64,000 nt of DNA from NCBI RefSeq assembly GCF_049651205.1, contig NZ_JBASBR010000007.1, positions 186,001 to 250,000 on the forward strand, in the 5' to 3' direction. The DNA comes from Castellaniella sp049651205. Lineage in GTDB: Bacteria > Pseudomonadota > Gammaproteobacteria > Burkholderiales > Burkholderiaceae_B. Position 1 is the stretch's first letter. Every line of letters starts with the position of its first letter. This document shows, one piece after another, positions 51,354 to 60,069 of this stretch. Position numbers and translations under genes: made by a program. Under the pieces are notes generated by a model. That model ran no database searches, had not been told where the DNA came from, and saw nothing but the letters and a program-made list of their open reading frames with translations.

Positions 51354-52235
51354 TTACAACACGGTCTTGAGCAGCTTGCCCATTTCCGAGGGATTGCGTG
51401 TGGTACGGATCCCGCAGGCTTCCATGACTTCCAGCTTGGCGTCCGCCGTATCGGCACCACCGGAGATCAGGGCACCTGCATGGCCCATGCGCTTGCCGGC
51501 CGGTGCGGTAACGCCCGCAATAAAGCCCACAACCGGTTTCTTCATGTTGTCCTTGGCCCAGCGTGCAGCATCGACTTCATCGGGGCCACCGATTTCGCCA
51601 ATCATGATGACGGCGTCTGTGTCGGGGTCGTCGTTGAACATCTTGAGGATGTCGATGTGCTTCAGACCATTGATGGGATCGCCACCGATACCCACGGCGC
51701 TGGATTGCCCCAAACCAAGCTCGGTAACCTGAGCCACGGCCTCGTAGGTAAGCGTGCCGGAGCGGCTGACGATACCAATACGACCCTTGCGGTGGATATG
51801 GCCAGGCATGATGCCGATCTTGATTTCATCAGGGGTAATCAGGCCCGGGCAGTTGGGGCCCAACAGCAGGGTTTTACGGTTTTCAGCGCGCATGCGATTG
51901 CGTACTTCGAGCATATCGCGCACAGGGATGCCTTCGGTAATGCAGATCGCCAGATCGAGATCGGCTTCGACTGCTTCCCAGATTGCAGCGGCTGCGCCTG
52001 CCGGCGGCACATAGATGACGGACACGGTGGCGCCGGTGGCGGCCTTGGCATCTTTCACCGAGCTGTAGATTGGGATGCCTTCGAAATCCTGGCCTGCTTT
52101 CTTGGGGTGAACCCCGGCGACAAAGGCCGCTTTGCCATTGGCGTACTCACGGCACATGCGGGTATGGAACTGACCGGTCTTGCCGGTGATCCCCTGGGTG
52201 ATGACCTTGGTGTCCTTGTTGATCAGAATAGACAT
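51354..52235 (-). CDS. sucD: Succinyl-CoA ligase alpha subunit
   Basis: 293 residues. SILINKDTKVITQGITGKTG, CoA-binding fold, and the phosphohistidine motif GHAGALISGG. Forms a complex with SucC for substrate-level phosphorylation in the TCA cycle. It follows sucC by 18 bp. Confidence 0.97.
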   Translation of the reverse strand: MSILINKDTKVITQGITGKTGQFHTRMCREYANGKAAFVAGVHPKKAGQDFEGIPIYSSVKDAKAATGATVSVIYVPPAGAAAAIWEAVEADLDLAICITEGIPVRDMLEVRNRMRAENRKTLLLGPNCPGLITPDEIKIGIMPGHIHRKGRIGIVSRSGTLTYEAVAQVTELGLGQSSAVGIGGDPINGLKHIDILKMFNDDPDTDAVIMIGEIGGPDEVDAARWAKDNMKKPVVGFIAGVTAPAGKRMGHAGALISGGADTADAKLEVMEACGIRTTRNPSEMGKLLKTVL

Positions 52236-52253
52236 GTCTTTTTCCTGTGATGC

Positions 52254-53414
52254 TTATTTAGCAGCAGCGACAGCAGCGGTCGCGGCCTCGGCCATGGTGT
52301 CAGCGCTGATGATGGGCAGGCCCGAAGCCGCCAGCATCTGCTTGCCTTGTTCTTCGTTGGTACCGCGCATGCGCACCACCAGCGGCACGCTGAGGTTGAC
52401 GGCCTTGCACGCTGCAATCACGCCTTCTGCAATCACATCGCAGCGCATGATGCCACCAAAGATATTGACCAGAATGGCCTTGACGCCTTTGTTCTTGAGC
52501 ATGATCTTGAAGGCTTCAGTCACTTTCTCGGCTGTGGCGCCACCGCCGACGTCGAGGAAGTTGGCGGGTTCGCCACCAAAGAGCTTGATGGTGTCCATTG
52601 TGGCCATGGCCAGCCCGGCACCGTTGACCAGGCAACCGATGTTGCCGTCCAGCTGGATGTAGGCCAGGTCGAACTTGCTGGCTTCGATCTCGGACGGATC
52701 TTCCTCGGCGAGGTCGCGGTATTCGACGATTTCAGGATGACGGAACAAAGCGTTGGCGTCGAAGTTGAACTTGGCGTCCAGTGCCTTGATATTGCCGTTG
52801 CCTTCGAGGATCAAGGGGTTGATCTCAGCCAGAGAGGCATCGGTTTCCCAGTATGCCTGATACAGCTTTTGAAACTCGGCAGCCGCCTTGGCCACCGACG
52901 CGTCGGGCACACCAATGCCGCGCGCCAGCTGCGCGGCGTCTGCGTCGTTCAGGCCCGTGGCCGGATCGACAAATACTTTAAGGATTTTCTCGGGTGTTTT
53001 CTCGGCAACGACTTCGATCTCCATGCCGCCCTCGCTGGACGCCATGACGCACACACGCTGTGAAGCGCGGTCGGTGACAATGCCGACGTAATATTCTTTC
53101 TTGATGTCCGCGCCTTCTTCGATGAGCAGGCGTCCCACCTTCTGGCCTTCTGGGCCGGTTTGGTGTGTGACCAGTTGCATGCCCAGAATCTCGGACGACA
53201 ACTGGCGGACTTCTTCGATGGAACGTGCCAACTTGACGCCGCCACCTTTTCCACGACCACCAGCATGGATCTGCGCCTTGACCACCCACACAGGGCCGCC
53301 CAGTTTCTCGGCGGCTGCCACTGCTTCGTCGACCGAAAACGCGGGGATGCCGCGCGGGACAGTCACGCCAAACTTCTTCAGCAATTCCTTGCCTTGATAT
53401 TCGTGAATTTTCAT
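52254..53414 (-). CDS. sucC: Succinyl-CoA ligase beta subunit
   Basis: 386 residues. MKIHEYQGKELLKKFGVTVP, ATP-grasp domain (VVKAQIHAGGRGKGGGVKLA), the NPLIL segment and GGIMRCDVIAEGVIAA. The normal 386-388 residue length. First gene of sucCD. Confidence 0.97.
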   Translation of the reverse strand: MKIHEYQGKELLKKFGVTVPRGIPAFSVDEAVAAAEKLGGPVWVVKAQIHAGGRGKGGGVKLARSIEEVRQLSSEILGMQLVTHQTGPEGQKVGRLLIEEGADIKKEYYVGIVTDRASQRVCVMASSEGGMEIEVVAEKTPEKILKVFVDPATGLNDADAAQLARGIGVPDASVAKAAAEFQKLYQAYWETDASLAEINPLILEGNGNIKALDAKFNFDANALFRHPEIVEYRDLAEEDPSEIEASKFDLAYIQLDGNIGCLVNGAGLAMATMDTIKLFGGEPANFLDVGGGATAEKVTEAFKIMLKNKGVKAILVNIFGGIMRCDVIAEGVIAACKAVNLSVPLVVRMRGTNEEQGKQMLAASGLPIISADTMAEAATAAVAAAK

Positions 53415-53492
53415 GAGTTACCTGTCATTGAAGAAAAAAGAAAACCACCCGTAGCCCGTTTCGGACCACAGGCCTGGGCCAGGCCCGGAAGT

Positions 53493-54053
53493 CTAGCCTT
53501 CATGTTGCGCATCCGGAGGAACATACCAGGGTGCGTAATGGGCTTGCACAACAGGCCCATCGACCCGCAATGCATGGCAGCCGTCCAGCTGAAAAGGCCG
53601 CTGGCCGTCTGTTTGCTGCCGGCGCTCACCAGCCATTGTCTGGATGGCAACCGTCGGTAATACATTAGTGAGCTCGGTGACATGCGTGCAGCCGGCCGTG
53701 CGGCCAAAGCGCTCGCGCACCTGATGGCGAAACTGCTTGAGAAGATTAAGGCCCACCAGCCGTTTGTAGTCGGGTGCAATCGCACTGCAGAATTCGCCGT
53801 AAGGCGCCGCGTCGTAAGCAACTTCTGCGTCGGTGATGGTGTAGTGCGCATCGATGGTGACACGCAGATGCATGTGGTGAACAGGCACACCCGTTTTATG
53901 GGTGCGCCCGCTATGCATGGGGAAATCGTAGGCCTTGGTGTCGATCAGCTGGGCTTCGAGATCCCACAGCCCGTCCTCCCGTGCATAGGTTTGCACGCGA
54001 ATAGTACGCGTATGCACGGGTTGACGGGGACACGCCGGGTCGGACAAAGCCAT
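53493..54053 (-). CDS. DUF2889 protein
   Basis: 186 residues. HTRTIRVQTYAREDGLWDLE, LIDTKAYDF, VHHMHLRVTIDAHYTITDAEVAYDAAPYGEF, and the Cys/Thr-rich GRTAGCTHVTEL are the family pattern. Function unknown; in Burkholderiales it is commonly seen next to sucC. Start at ATG 54053. Confidence 0.85.
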   Translation of the reverse strand: MALSDPACPRQPVHTRTIRVQTYAREDGLWDLEAQLIDTKAYDFPMHSGRTHKTGVPVHHMHLRVTIDAHYTITDAEVAYDAAPYGEFCSAIAPDYKRLVGLNLLKQFRHQVRERFGRTAGCTHVTELTNVLPTVAIQTMAGERRQQTDGQRPFQLDGCHALRVDGPVVQAHYAPWYVPPDAQHEG

Positions 54054-54128
54054 GGAAATGCAATCGACTAAAAACTGGTTAATCTTTCGATTATAACGTG
54101 CATACCATTTTGCTTATGTCCGTGCCCC

Positions 54129-56426
54129 TTAAGCTGCCTGACGCAAGGTCTTGGCGGCGTGCACCATGGATTCCAAGGCCGCCCTGGTTTCCGGCCAGCC
54201 CCGGGTTTTCAGGCCGCAGTCCGGATTTACCCATAGGCGCTCGGCCGGCAAACGCTGCGCTGCCTTGCGGATCAGCTCCACCATCCATGCTTCTTTGGGA
54301 ACATTGGGCGAGTGAATATCGTAGACCCCTGGCCCGATGTCGTTGGGATAAGCAAATGCCTCGAAAGCGCCCAAAAGCTCCATATTGGACCGTGACGTTT
54401 CGATCGTGATGACATCGGCATCCATGGCGGCGATTGCTTTGATGATGTCATTGAACTCGGAATAGCACATATGCGTGTGAATCTGAGTGTCGTCCCGTAC
54501 ACCACTGGTGGCCAGCCGGAAGCTGTCCACCGCCCACGCCAAATAGGCGGCCCAATCACCGTGCCGCAGGGGCAAGCCCTCCCGAAACGCCGGCTCATCA
54601 ATCTGGATCACGGTGATGCCTGCCTGTTCCAGATCATGCACCTCATCACGTAATGCCAGGGCAATCTGCCGGCAGGTTTCCTCACGCGGCTGATCGTCGC
54701 GCACAAAAGACCATTGCAGGATGGTTACCGGGCCCGTCAGCATCCCCTTGACCGGTTTGTCGGTAAGCGACTGGGCATATGCAGACCAGGCGACCGTCAT
54801 GGGTGCCAGGCGGGCAATATCCCCAAAAATAAGAGGTGGTTTCACACAACGCGAGCCATAGCTTTGCACCCAACCATAGGCGGTAAACGCAAACCCGGCT
54901 AGCAACTCGCCAAAGTATTCCACCATGTCGTTGCGCTCGGGCTCGCCATGTACCAGCACATCCAGCCCGATCGATTCCTGGAAGCGGATGACCTTCTCGA
55001 TTTCTTCGCGGATGGACTTCTCATAGGCAGCATCTCCCAGCGTGCCTGCCCGCCAGTCACGGCGCAGGGCACGGATATCGGGCGTCTGCGGGAACGAGCC
55101 GATGGTGGTGGTTGGAAACCGGGGCAAGCCCAGGCGTTGTTGTTGCACACGAATCCGCTCATCAAACGGCGCACGTGCGCGGCTGATGGTGTCTGATGTC
55201 GCCAGACGGCGCGCAACATCTTCACGGTGAATACGGCGCGATCCGGCACGATCCTTCAGCGCTTGCCTGGCCACCTGCAGCGTCGCCTGCTCGGAGGCGT
55301 CTGCACCGCCACTAAGCAAAGCCTTGAGCAATTTGAGCTCATCAAGCTTCTGGATTGCAAAGGACAGCCAGCTGCGCAATTCGGCATCCAGGCCTGTTTC
55401 CAGGGCCAGATCAATTGGCGTGTGCAGCAACGAGCACGATGGCGCCAACCAAAGCCGCTCGCCCAACTGGTCCCGCGCATCAGAGATTTGCACCTGAATA
55501 CCGTCAAGATCCGCACGCCAGACATTGCGGCCATCCACAACCCCCACCGAAAGGATCTGTTGCGGCTGCAAAGCAGCCAGAACCGGGGCCAGTTGCCCCG
55601 GAGCCCTGACCAGATCAATATGCACACCCTGCACGGGCGCCGCACGCAATGCGTCGAGATTGCCTTCGATGCTGCCAAAGTATGTGGCCAGCAGCAGCTT
55701 GGGCCCTTTCTGAGCAAGGCGTTGATAGACGTCGGCAAAGGCGTGCTTCCAGCTGGGCGGCAGATCCAGCACGAGAATCGGCTCATCGATCTGCACCCAG
55801 TCCACACCCTGCTTTGCCAGACGCTGCAACACTTCTTCATAGACCGGCAGCAGCGCAGACAGCAGCTCAAGCTTACGGCTGTCGGCAACCCCTTCGGTAT
55901 AAGCATCGCCCTTACCCAGCCACAACCAGGTCAGGGGCCCCGGAATAACGGGCCGCGCCTGATAGCCCAGGGCCTGAGCCTCGGCCACCTGATCAAAGAG
56001 GGATTCCCGGGCAATGCGATACGTCTGGTTCGGGTGTAGCTCGGGCACGATGTAGTGATAGTTAGTATCAAACCATTTGGTCATTTCGCAGGCGGCTGCA
56101 GGCGTACCGGATGGCGCCCGGCCACGAGCCATCCGAAACAAGGTATCGAGCGTCACAGGGGCATCATCGGCCTGACCAAAACGGGCTGGCACTGCGCCCA
56201 GCAAGGTCGTCCACTCGAGAATGTGGTCGTACCAGGCGAAATCACCCACCGGCACCCATTGCATGCCTGCTTGCGCCTGGGCTTCCCAATGGCGGGCCCG
56301 CAAGGCGCTCCCGGTATCCAGCAAGCTCTGCTGGTCTGCTCGCCCTGCCCAATAGGCTTCCTGGGCGCGCTTGAGTTCGCGCTGTGCGCCAATACGCGGA
56401 AAGCCAAGATTATGAATAACTGTCAT
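54129..56426 (-). CDS. metE: Cobalamin-independent methionine synthase
   Basis: 765 residues. Transfers methyl from 5-methyl-THF-Glu3 to homocysteine. Start TVIHNLGFPRIGAQRELKRA; catalytic barrel LPRFPTTTIGSFPQTPDIR, LVHGEPERNDMVEYFGE, zinc ligands in IHTHMCYSEF and VNPDCGLKTRGW. Divergent from metR across 103 bp, the standard MetR-regulated layout. Confidence 0.97.
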   Translation of the reverse strand: MTVIHNLGFPRIGAQRELKRAQEAYWAGRADQQSLLDTGSALRARHWEAQAQAGMQWVPVGDFAWYDHILEWTTLLGAVPARFGQADDAPVTLDTLFRMARGRAPSGTPAAACEMTKWFDTNYHYIVPELHPNQTYRIARESLFDQVAEAQALGYQARPVIPGPLTWLWLGKGDAYTEGVADSRKLELLSALLPVYEEVLQRLAKQGVDWVQIDEPILVLDLPPSWKHAFADVYQRLAQKGPKLLLATYFGSIEGNLDALRAAPVQGVHIDLVRAPGQLAPVLAALQPQQILSVGVVDGRNVWRADLDGIQVQISDARDQLGERLWLAPSCSLLHTPIDLALETGLDAELRSWLSFAIQKLDELKLLKALLSGGADASEQATLQVARQALKDRAGSRRIHREDVARRLATSDTISRARAPFDERIRVQQQRLGLPRFPTTTIGSFPQTPDIRALRRDWRAGTLGDAAYEKSIREEIEKVIRFQESIGLDVLVHGEPERNDMVEYFGELLAGFAFTAYGWVQSYGSRCVKPPLIFGDIARLAPMTVAWSAYAQSLTDKPVKGMLTGPVTILQWSFVRDDQPREETCRQIALALRDEVHDLEQAGITVIQIDEPAFREGLPLRHGDWAAYLAWAVDSFRLATSGVRDDTQIHTHMCYSEFNDIIKAIAAMDADVITIETSRSNMELLGAFEAFAYPNDIGPGVYDIHSPNVPKEAWMVELIRKAAQRLPAERLWVNPDCGLKTRGWPETRAALESMVHAAKTLRQAA

Positions 56427-56529
56427 GTTTATCGCTCATTTGATTTAGAATTCTTCAACCAATGATATTTTGCCTATGGTTCAAGGAAATAAAAAACTAA
56501 ATCCTGCACTCTTAACATGAGAAAAATTC
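56427..56529. promoter_or_regulatory. metE-metR divergent control region
   Basis: 103 AT-rich base pairs. On the minus strand TGAAGAATTCTAA resembles the MetR site TGAA-N5-TTCA, with mismatches only in the second half. No exact site was found. Promoters of both genes must lie here. Confidence 0.4.
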
Positions 56530-57447
56530 ATGATAGAAGTTAGACATCTGGAAACCTTGCTAGCCATCCGCGACGGCGGCAGCCTGCAGGAGGCCGCCGA
56601 ACGCCTGCATCTCACCCAATCCGCCTTATCCCATCAGTTGCGCGATCTTGAAGTGCGACTAAAGACACCTTTGTTGAATCGCCGCACCCGTCCGGCAGGG
56701 CTTACCACGGCCGGCCTGCGGCTGGTGGCTCTGGCTCAGGATGTGCTGCCGCGGATTCGAGCCACGGAGCTTGAGCTGCGACGCCTGGCGGCCGGACGAG
56801 CGGGCCGCCTGCATGTGGCCATCGATTGCCATTCGTGCTTTCAGTGGCTGATGCCCACGCTGGACACCTTTCGCAAAGACTGGCCGGAGGTCTCTCTGGA
56901 TCTGTCTGCCGCGTTTTCATTTGCGCCGCTGCCTGCGTTGACCCGAGGTGATCTGGACATTGTGATCACCTCCGACCCCCAGACGCTGGATGCAGTGGAT
57001 TACACACCGCTCTTTACCTACGAACTGGTGCTGGCAGTGCCCAGACAAAGCGACATCGGCCAAGCACGCCCGGTAGAGCCGGAAGATCTGGCCACACAGG
57101 TACTGATTACCTACCCGGTTGAACGCAGCCGATTGGATATCTTCACTACCTTTCTGGATCCCGCCGGCATCGACCCGGTGGGCATCCGTACAGCAGAGCT
57201 GACCCCTATGATCGTGCAGCTCGTGGCCAGTGGTCGTGGGGTAGCCGCCCTGCCCAGCTGGGCACTGGATGAATACAAAAACCTGCCAGGCTTGAGAATC
57301 TGCCGTCTGGGCCAGGGCATCTGGCGCACTCTGCAAGCAGGCCGGCGAACCGAGGACAACGACACACCCTATATGCAAGCGTTTGTGGAGCAGGCCAGAC
57401 GCACCTGCTTTGAGACATTGCCGGGCATCCGGCAGGCACGCCAGTAA
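56530..57447 (+). CDS. metR: LysR-type methionine regulator (MetR-like)
   Basis: 305 residues. MIEVRHLETLLAIRDGGSLQ, HTH LTQSALSHQLRDLEVRLKTPL, then a LysR substrate domain with CHSCFQWLMPTLDTFRKDWP, typical of MetR (homocysteine sensor). Divergent from metE, which it should activate. Confidence 0.93.
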   Translation: MIEVRHLETLLAIRDGGSLQEAAERLHLTQSALSHQLRDLEVRLKTPLLNRRTRPAGLTTAGLRLVALAQDVLPRIRATELELRRLAAGRAGRLHVAIDCHSCFQWLMPTLDTFRKDWPEVSLDLSAAFSFAPLPALTRGDLDIVITSDPQTLDAVDYTPLFTYELVLAVPRQSDIGQARPVEPEDLATQVLITYPVERSRLDIFTTFLDPAGIDPVGIRTAELTPMIVQLVASGRGVAALPSWALDEYKNLPGLRICRLGQGIWRTLQAGRRTEDNDTPYMQAFVEQARRTCFETLPGIRQARQ

Positions 57448-57558
57448 GGCAGGCACGCCAGTAATTTTGGTGGGCCGCTGGCAGAGAAAGGCAGGCGTCA
57501 GGACGGGAGCCAGGGCAATTGCAGCAAACCCTCGCGCAGCAGACGTACGCGCAAGAGG

Positions 57559-58086
57559 TTAATAATCGCCCGGCTCGTCAAGGATGACGTCGTCGGGGCT
57601 GCTGCCAGAGTGCCCGGTGAAATCACCATCCATGTCACGGCCAGACAGCAGCCTGGAGATGACACCAGACGAAAACCCCCGGCCGGCCAGGAAACGGTAC
57701 TGCCGCGCGTAGTCTCGGGCATCGGCCGGCAAGGCGCCAAACTTGCGTTGCCACACTTCTTGGGCGCGCTGGGGCTCGGTGGCTTGTAAGTTTTCTTGGA
57801 TATCGGCCAGCTGCGTGTCTGAGAGGCCCTGCTGACGCAGGGCACCCATGATGCGGCGGGCTCCCTGACGCGCAGCCGTACGGTGTGCGTAGGCCTGCGC
57901 ATACCGGGCATCGGATTGCCAATGCTGGTGTTCGAGTTCGTCGAGAACAGCCTGGATTTCGGTGGGGTCATCGGAATAAGCAGACAGCTTGCGCTGGAGC
58001 TCCAGACGAGAGTGCTCTCGCCTGGATAGATAGCCGATAGCCCGGGCCTTGAGGCTAAGCGCAGGACGGGATGCCTTAATCGGCAT
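57559..58086 (-). CDS. recX: RecA-modulating protein RecX
   Basis: 175 residues from ATG 58086 (MPIKASRPALSLKARAIGYL), within the last 11 bp of recA. Helical repeats: SRREHSRLELQRKLSAYSDD, QSDARYAQAYAHRTAARQGA, the RecX three-helix pattern. It inhibits or tunes RecA filaments. The Pro/Gly/Asp tail is probably disordered. Confidence 0.9.
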   Translation of the reverse strand: MPIKASRPALSLKARAIGYLSRREHSRLELQRKLSAYSDDPTEIQAVLDELEHQHWQSDARYAQAYAHRTAARQGARRIMGALRQQGLSDTQLADIQENLQATEPQRAQEVWQRKFGALPADARDYARQYRFLAGRGFSSGVISRLLSGRDMDGDFTGHSGSSPDDVILDEPGDY

Positions 58087-59137
58087 CTGCCTTGGCCGCA
58101 ACGTCGCCGGCAGGGGTGGCCCGAAGCGAAATGCCCATGTGCTCTCGAACACGGTTTTCGATATCGAAGGCCATGTCGGGGTGCTCTTTAAGGTACTCGC
58201 GCACGTTATCCTTGCCCTGACCGATGCGCTCGCCGTTGTAGCTGTACCAGGCACCGGATTTATCGACTAGGCCCGCCTGCACACCGAGGTCGATGATCTC
58301 GCCTTCTCGGGAGATGCCCGTACCATACATGATGTCGAACTCGACCTGCTTGAACGGCGGCGCCACCTTGTTTTTGACAACCTTGACGCGGGTTTCATTG
58401 CCCACGACTTCGTCGCCCTTTTTGATGGAGCCAATGCGGCGAATATCCAGACGCACTGAAGAATAGAACTTGAGTGCATTGCCGCCGGTGGTGGTTTCGG
58501 GGTTGCCAAACATCACGCCAATTTTCATGCGGATTTGGTTGATGAAGATCACCATGCAATTGGCACGTTTGATATTGGCTGTGAGCTTGCGCAGCGCCTG
58601 GCTCATCAGACGGGCTTGCAGGCCGGGAAGGGAATCGCCCATATCGCCTTCGATTTCGGCCTTGGGCACCAATGCAGCGACGGAATCGATGACGATAAGA
58701 TCGACCGACCCCGAGCGCACCAGCGCATCGGTGATTTCGAGGGCTTGCTCGCCAGTGTCGGGCTGAGAAATGAGGAGGTCTTCGAGGTTGACCCCAAGGC
58801 GGGACGCATATTGCACGTCGAGTGCGTGCTCGGCATCGACAAATGCGCAGGTACCGCCAATTTTTTGCATTTCGGCAATGACCTGCAGGGTAAGCGTGGT
58901 TTTACCTGAGGACTCGGGGCCGTAGATTTCGACGACCCGGCCGCGCGGCAGGCCGCCAACACCCAATGCGATATCCAGCCCCATGGAACCGGTAGAGACC
59001 ACCTGGATGTCGTGCTCGATCTGATTATCGCCGTAGCGCATGATCGAGCCCTTGCCGAATTGCTTTTCGATCTGTGACAGCGCGGCAGCCAGCGCTTTGG
59101 CGCGTTCGGGGTTGGCCTTGCTGGTGCGTTCGTCCAT
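58076..59137 (-). CDS. recA: Recombinase RecA
   Basis: 353 residues from ATG 59137 (AAGGAA 7 nt upstream; MDERTSKANPERAKALAAAL). Walker A GPESSGKTT, FVDAEHALD, LIVIDSVAAL, FINQIRMKIGVMFGNPETTTGG. Homologous recombination and SOS co-protease. Preceded by a candidate SOS-controlled promoter and overlapping recX. Confidence 0.98.
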   Translation of the reverse strand: MDERTSKANPERAKALAAALSQIEKQFGKGSIMRYGDNQIEHDIQVVSTGSMGLDIALGVGGLPRGRVVEIYGPESSGKTTLTLQVIAEMQKIGGTCAFVDAEHALDVQYASRLGVNLEDLLISQPDTGEQALEITDALVRSGSVDLIVIDSVAALVPKAEIEGDMGDSLPGLQARLMSQALRKLTANIKRANCMVIFINQIRMKIGVMFGNPETTTGGNALKFYSSVRLDIRRIGSIKKGDEVVGNETRVKVVKNKVAPPFKQVEFDIMYGTGISREGEIIDLGVQAGLVDKSGAWYSYNGERIGQGKDNVREYLKEHPDMAFDIENRVREHMGISLRATPAGDVAAKADAD

Positions 59138-59199
59138 GGGTGGGTTCCTTTTACGTAAAACAGGTTTGGCTGCAGTCATGAGAGAAATTATTGCATTAA

Positions 59200-59221
59200 A
59201 TTATACTGGATAAAACACCAG
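59200..59221 (-). promoter_or_regulatory. recA promoter with LexA-like operator
   Basis: TATAAT (59200-59205, minus strand) is directly preceded by CTGG-TGTTTTAT-CCAG (59206-59221), a 16-bp inverted repeat matching CTGT-N8-ACAG at 6 of 8 positions. The operator fills the -10/-35 spacer, as in LexA-repressed promoters. The -10 lies 63 bp before the recA ATG. Confidence 0.65.
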
Positions 59222-59359
59222 TTATGACACTGTTGTCCAGAATCCGCTGTATAAACGGCCATCGTTAACCCTAAATGACGCAGGGTCGGGGCCCATGCGA
59301 CAATCCGAAACAACCGGGTGCCTGGCACCCCAACCCTTCCAATCGATGTCATCTCCGCC

Positions 59360-60061
59360 ATGCGTATCCTGATTGCCGAGGACGACAGCATTCTTGCGGA
59401 CGGGCTGTCCAGATCGCTGCGCTACGACGGCTATGCCGTGGACGTGGTCCACGACGGCTCCAGCGCCGACTCCGCCCTGCAGCTGCAAACCTTCGACCTC
59501 CTGATTCTTGATCTCGGGCTCCCAAGACTCAACGGCTTGGCGGTGCTGCGCAAATTGCGCCAGCGAGGCACCCCTTTACCGGTACTGATCCTGACTGCAG
59601 CGGATTCCATCGAACAACGGGTCGAAGGCCTGGATCTGGGCGCCGACGACTACATGTCCAAGCCCTTCGCGCTCACCGAGCTCGAAGCCCGCGTGCGCGC
59701 CCTGATCCGCCGCCATGGCGGGGGCCGGGCCTCGGTGCTGCGTCACGGGCGCCTGCAATTCGACCTTAATGGCCGGATCGCCACCATCAACAACGTCCCC
59801 ATCGAGCTCTCCGCCCGCGAAACCAGCCTACTGGAAATCTTTTTATCGCGCAGCGGCCGCATGATCAGCAAACACCAGTTGGTAGACCTGCTATGCGAAT
59901 GGGGCGAAGAAGTCACCACCAACGCCATCGAAGTCTACATTCATCGGCTACGCAAAAAAATCGAGCCTGCCGATCTCCATATCCTTACTGTGCGAGGCCT
60001 GGGATACTGCCTCGAGCCTGAAAGCCGTCACCAAACGGCAGACGCCACGGCGGTCGACTGA
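59360..60061 (+). CDS. tctD: OmpR-family response regulator (TctD-like)
   Basis: 233 residues from ATG 59360 (MRILIAEDDSILADGLSRSL). Receiver with the acidic pair ED, phospho-Asp in LILDLGLPRLNG and Lys in YMSKPF, then a winged-helix DNA-binding domain (LSARETSLLEIFLSRSGRMI; VYIHRLRKKIEP). It resembles TctD/QseB. The sensor kinase follows after 8 bp. Confidence 0.92.
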   Translation: MRILIAEDDSILADGLSRSLRYDGYAVDVVHDGSSADSALQLQTFDLLILDLGLPRLNGLAVLRKLRQRGTPLPVLILTAADSIEQRVEGLDLGADDYMSKPFALTELEARVRALIRRHGGGRASVLRHGRLQFDLNGRIATINNVPIELSARETSLLEIFLSRSGRMISKHQLVDLLCEWGEEVTTNAIEVYIHRLRKKIEPADLHILTVRGLGYCLEPESRHQTADATAVD

Positions 60062-60069
60062 CGTCGCCC

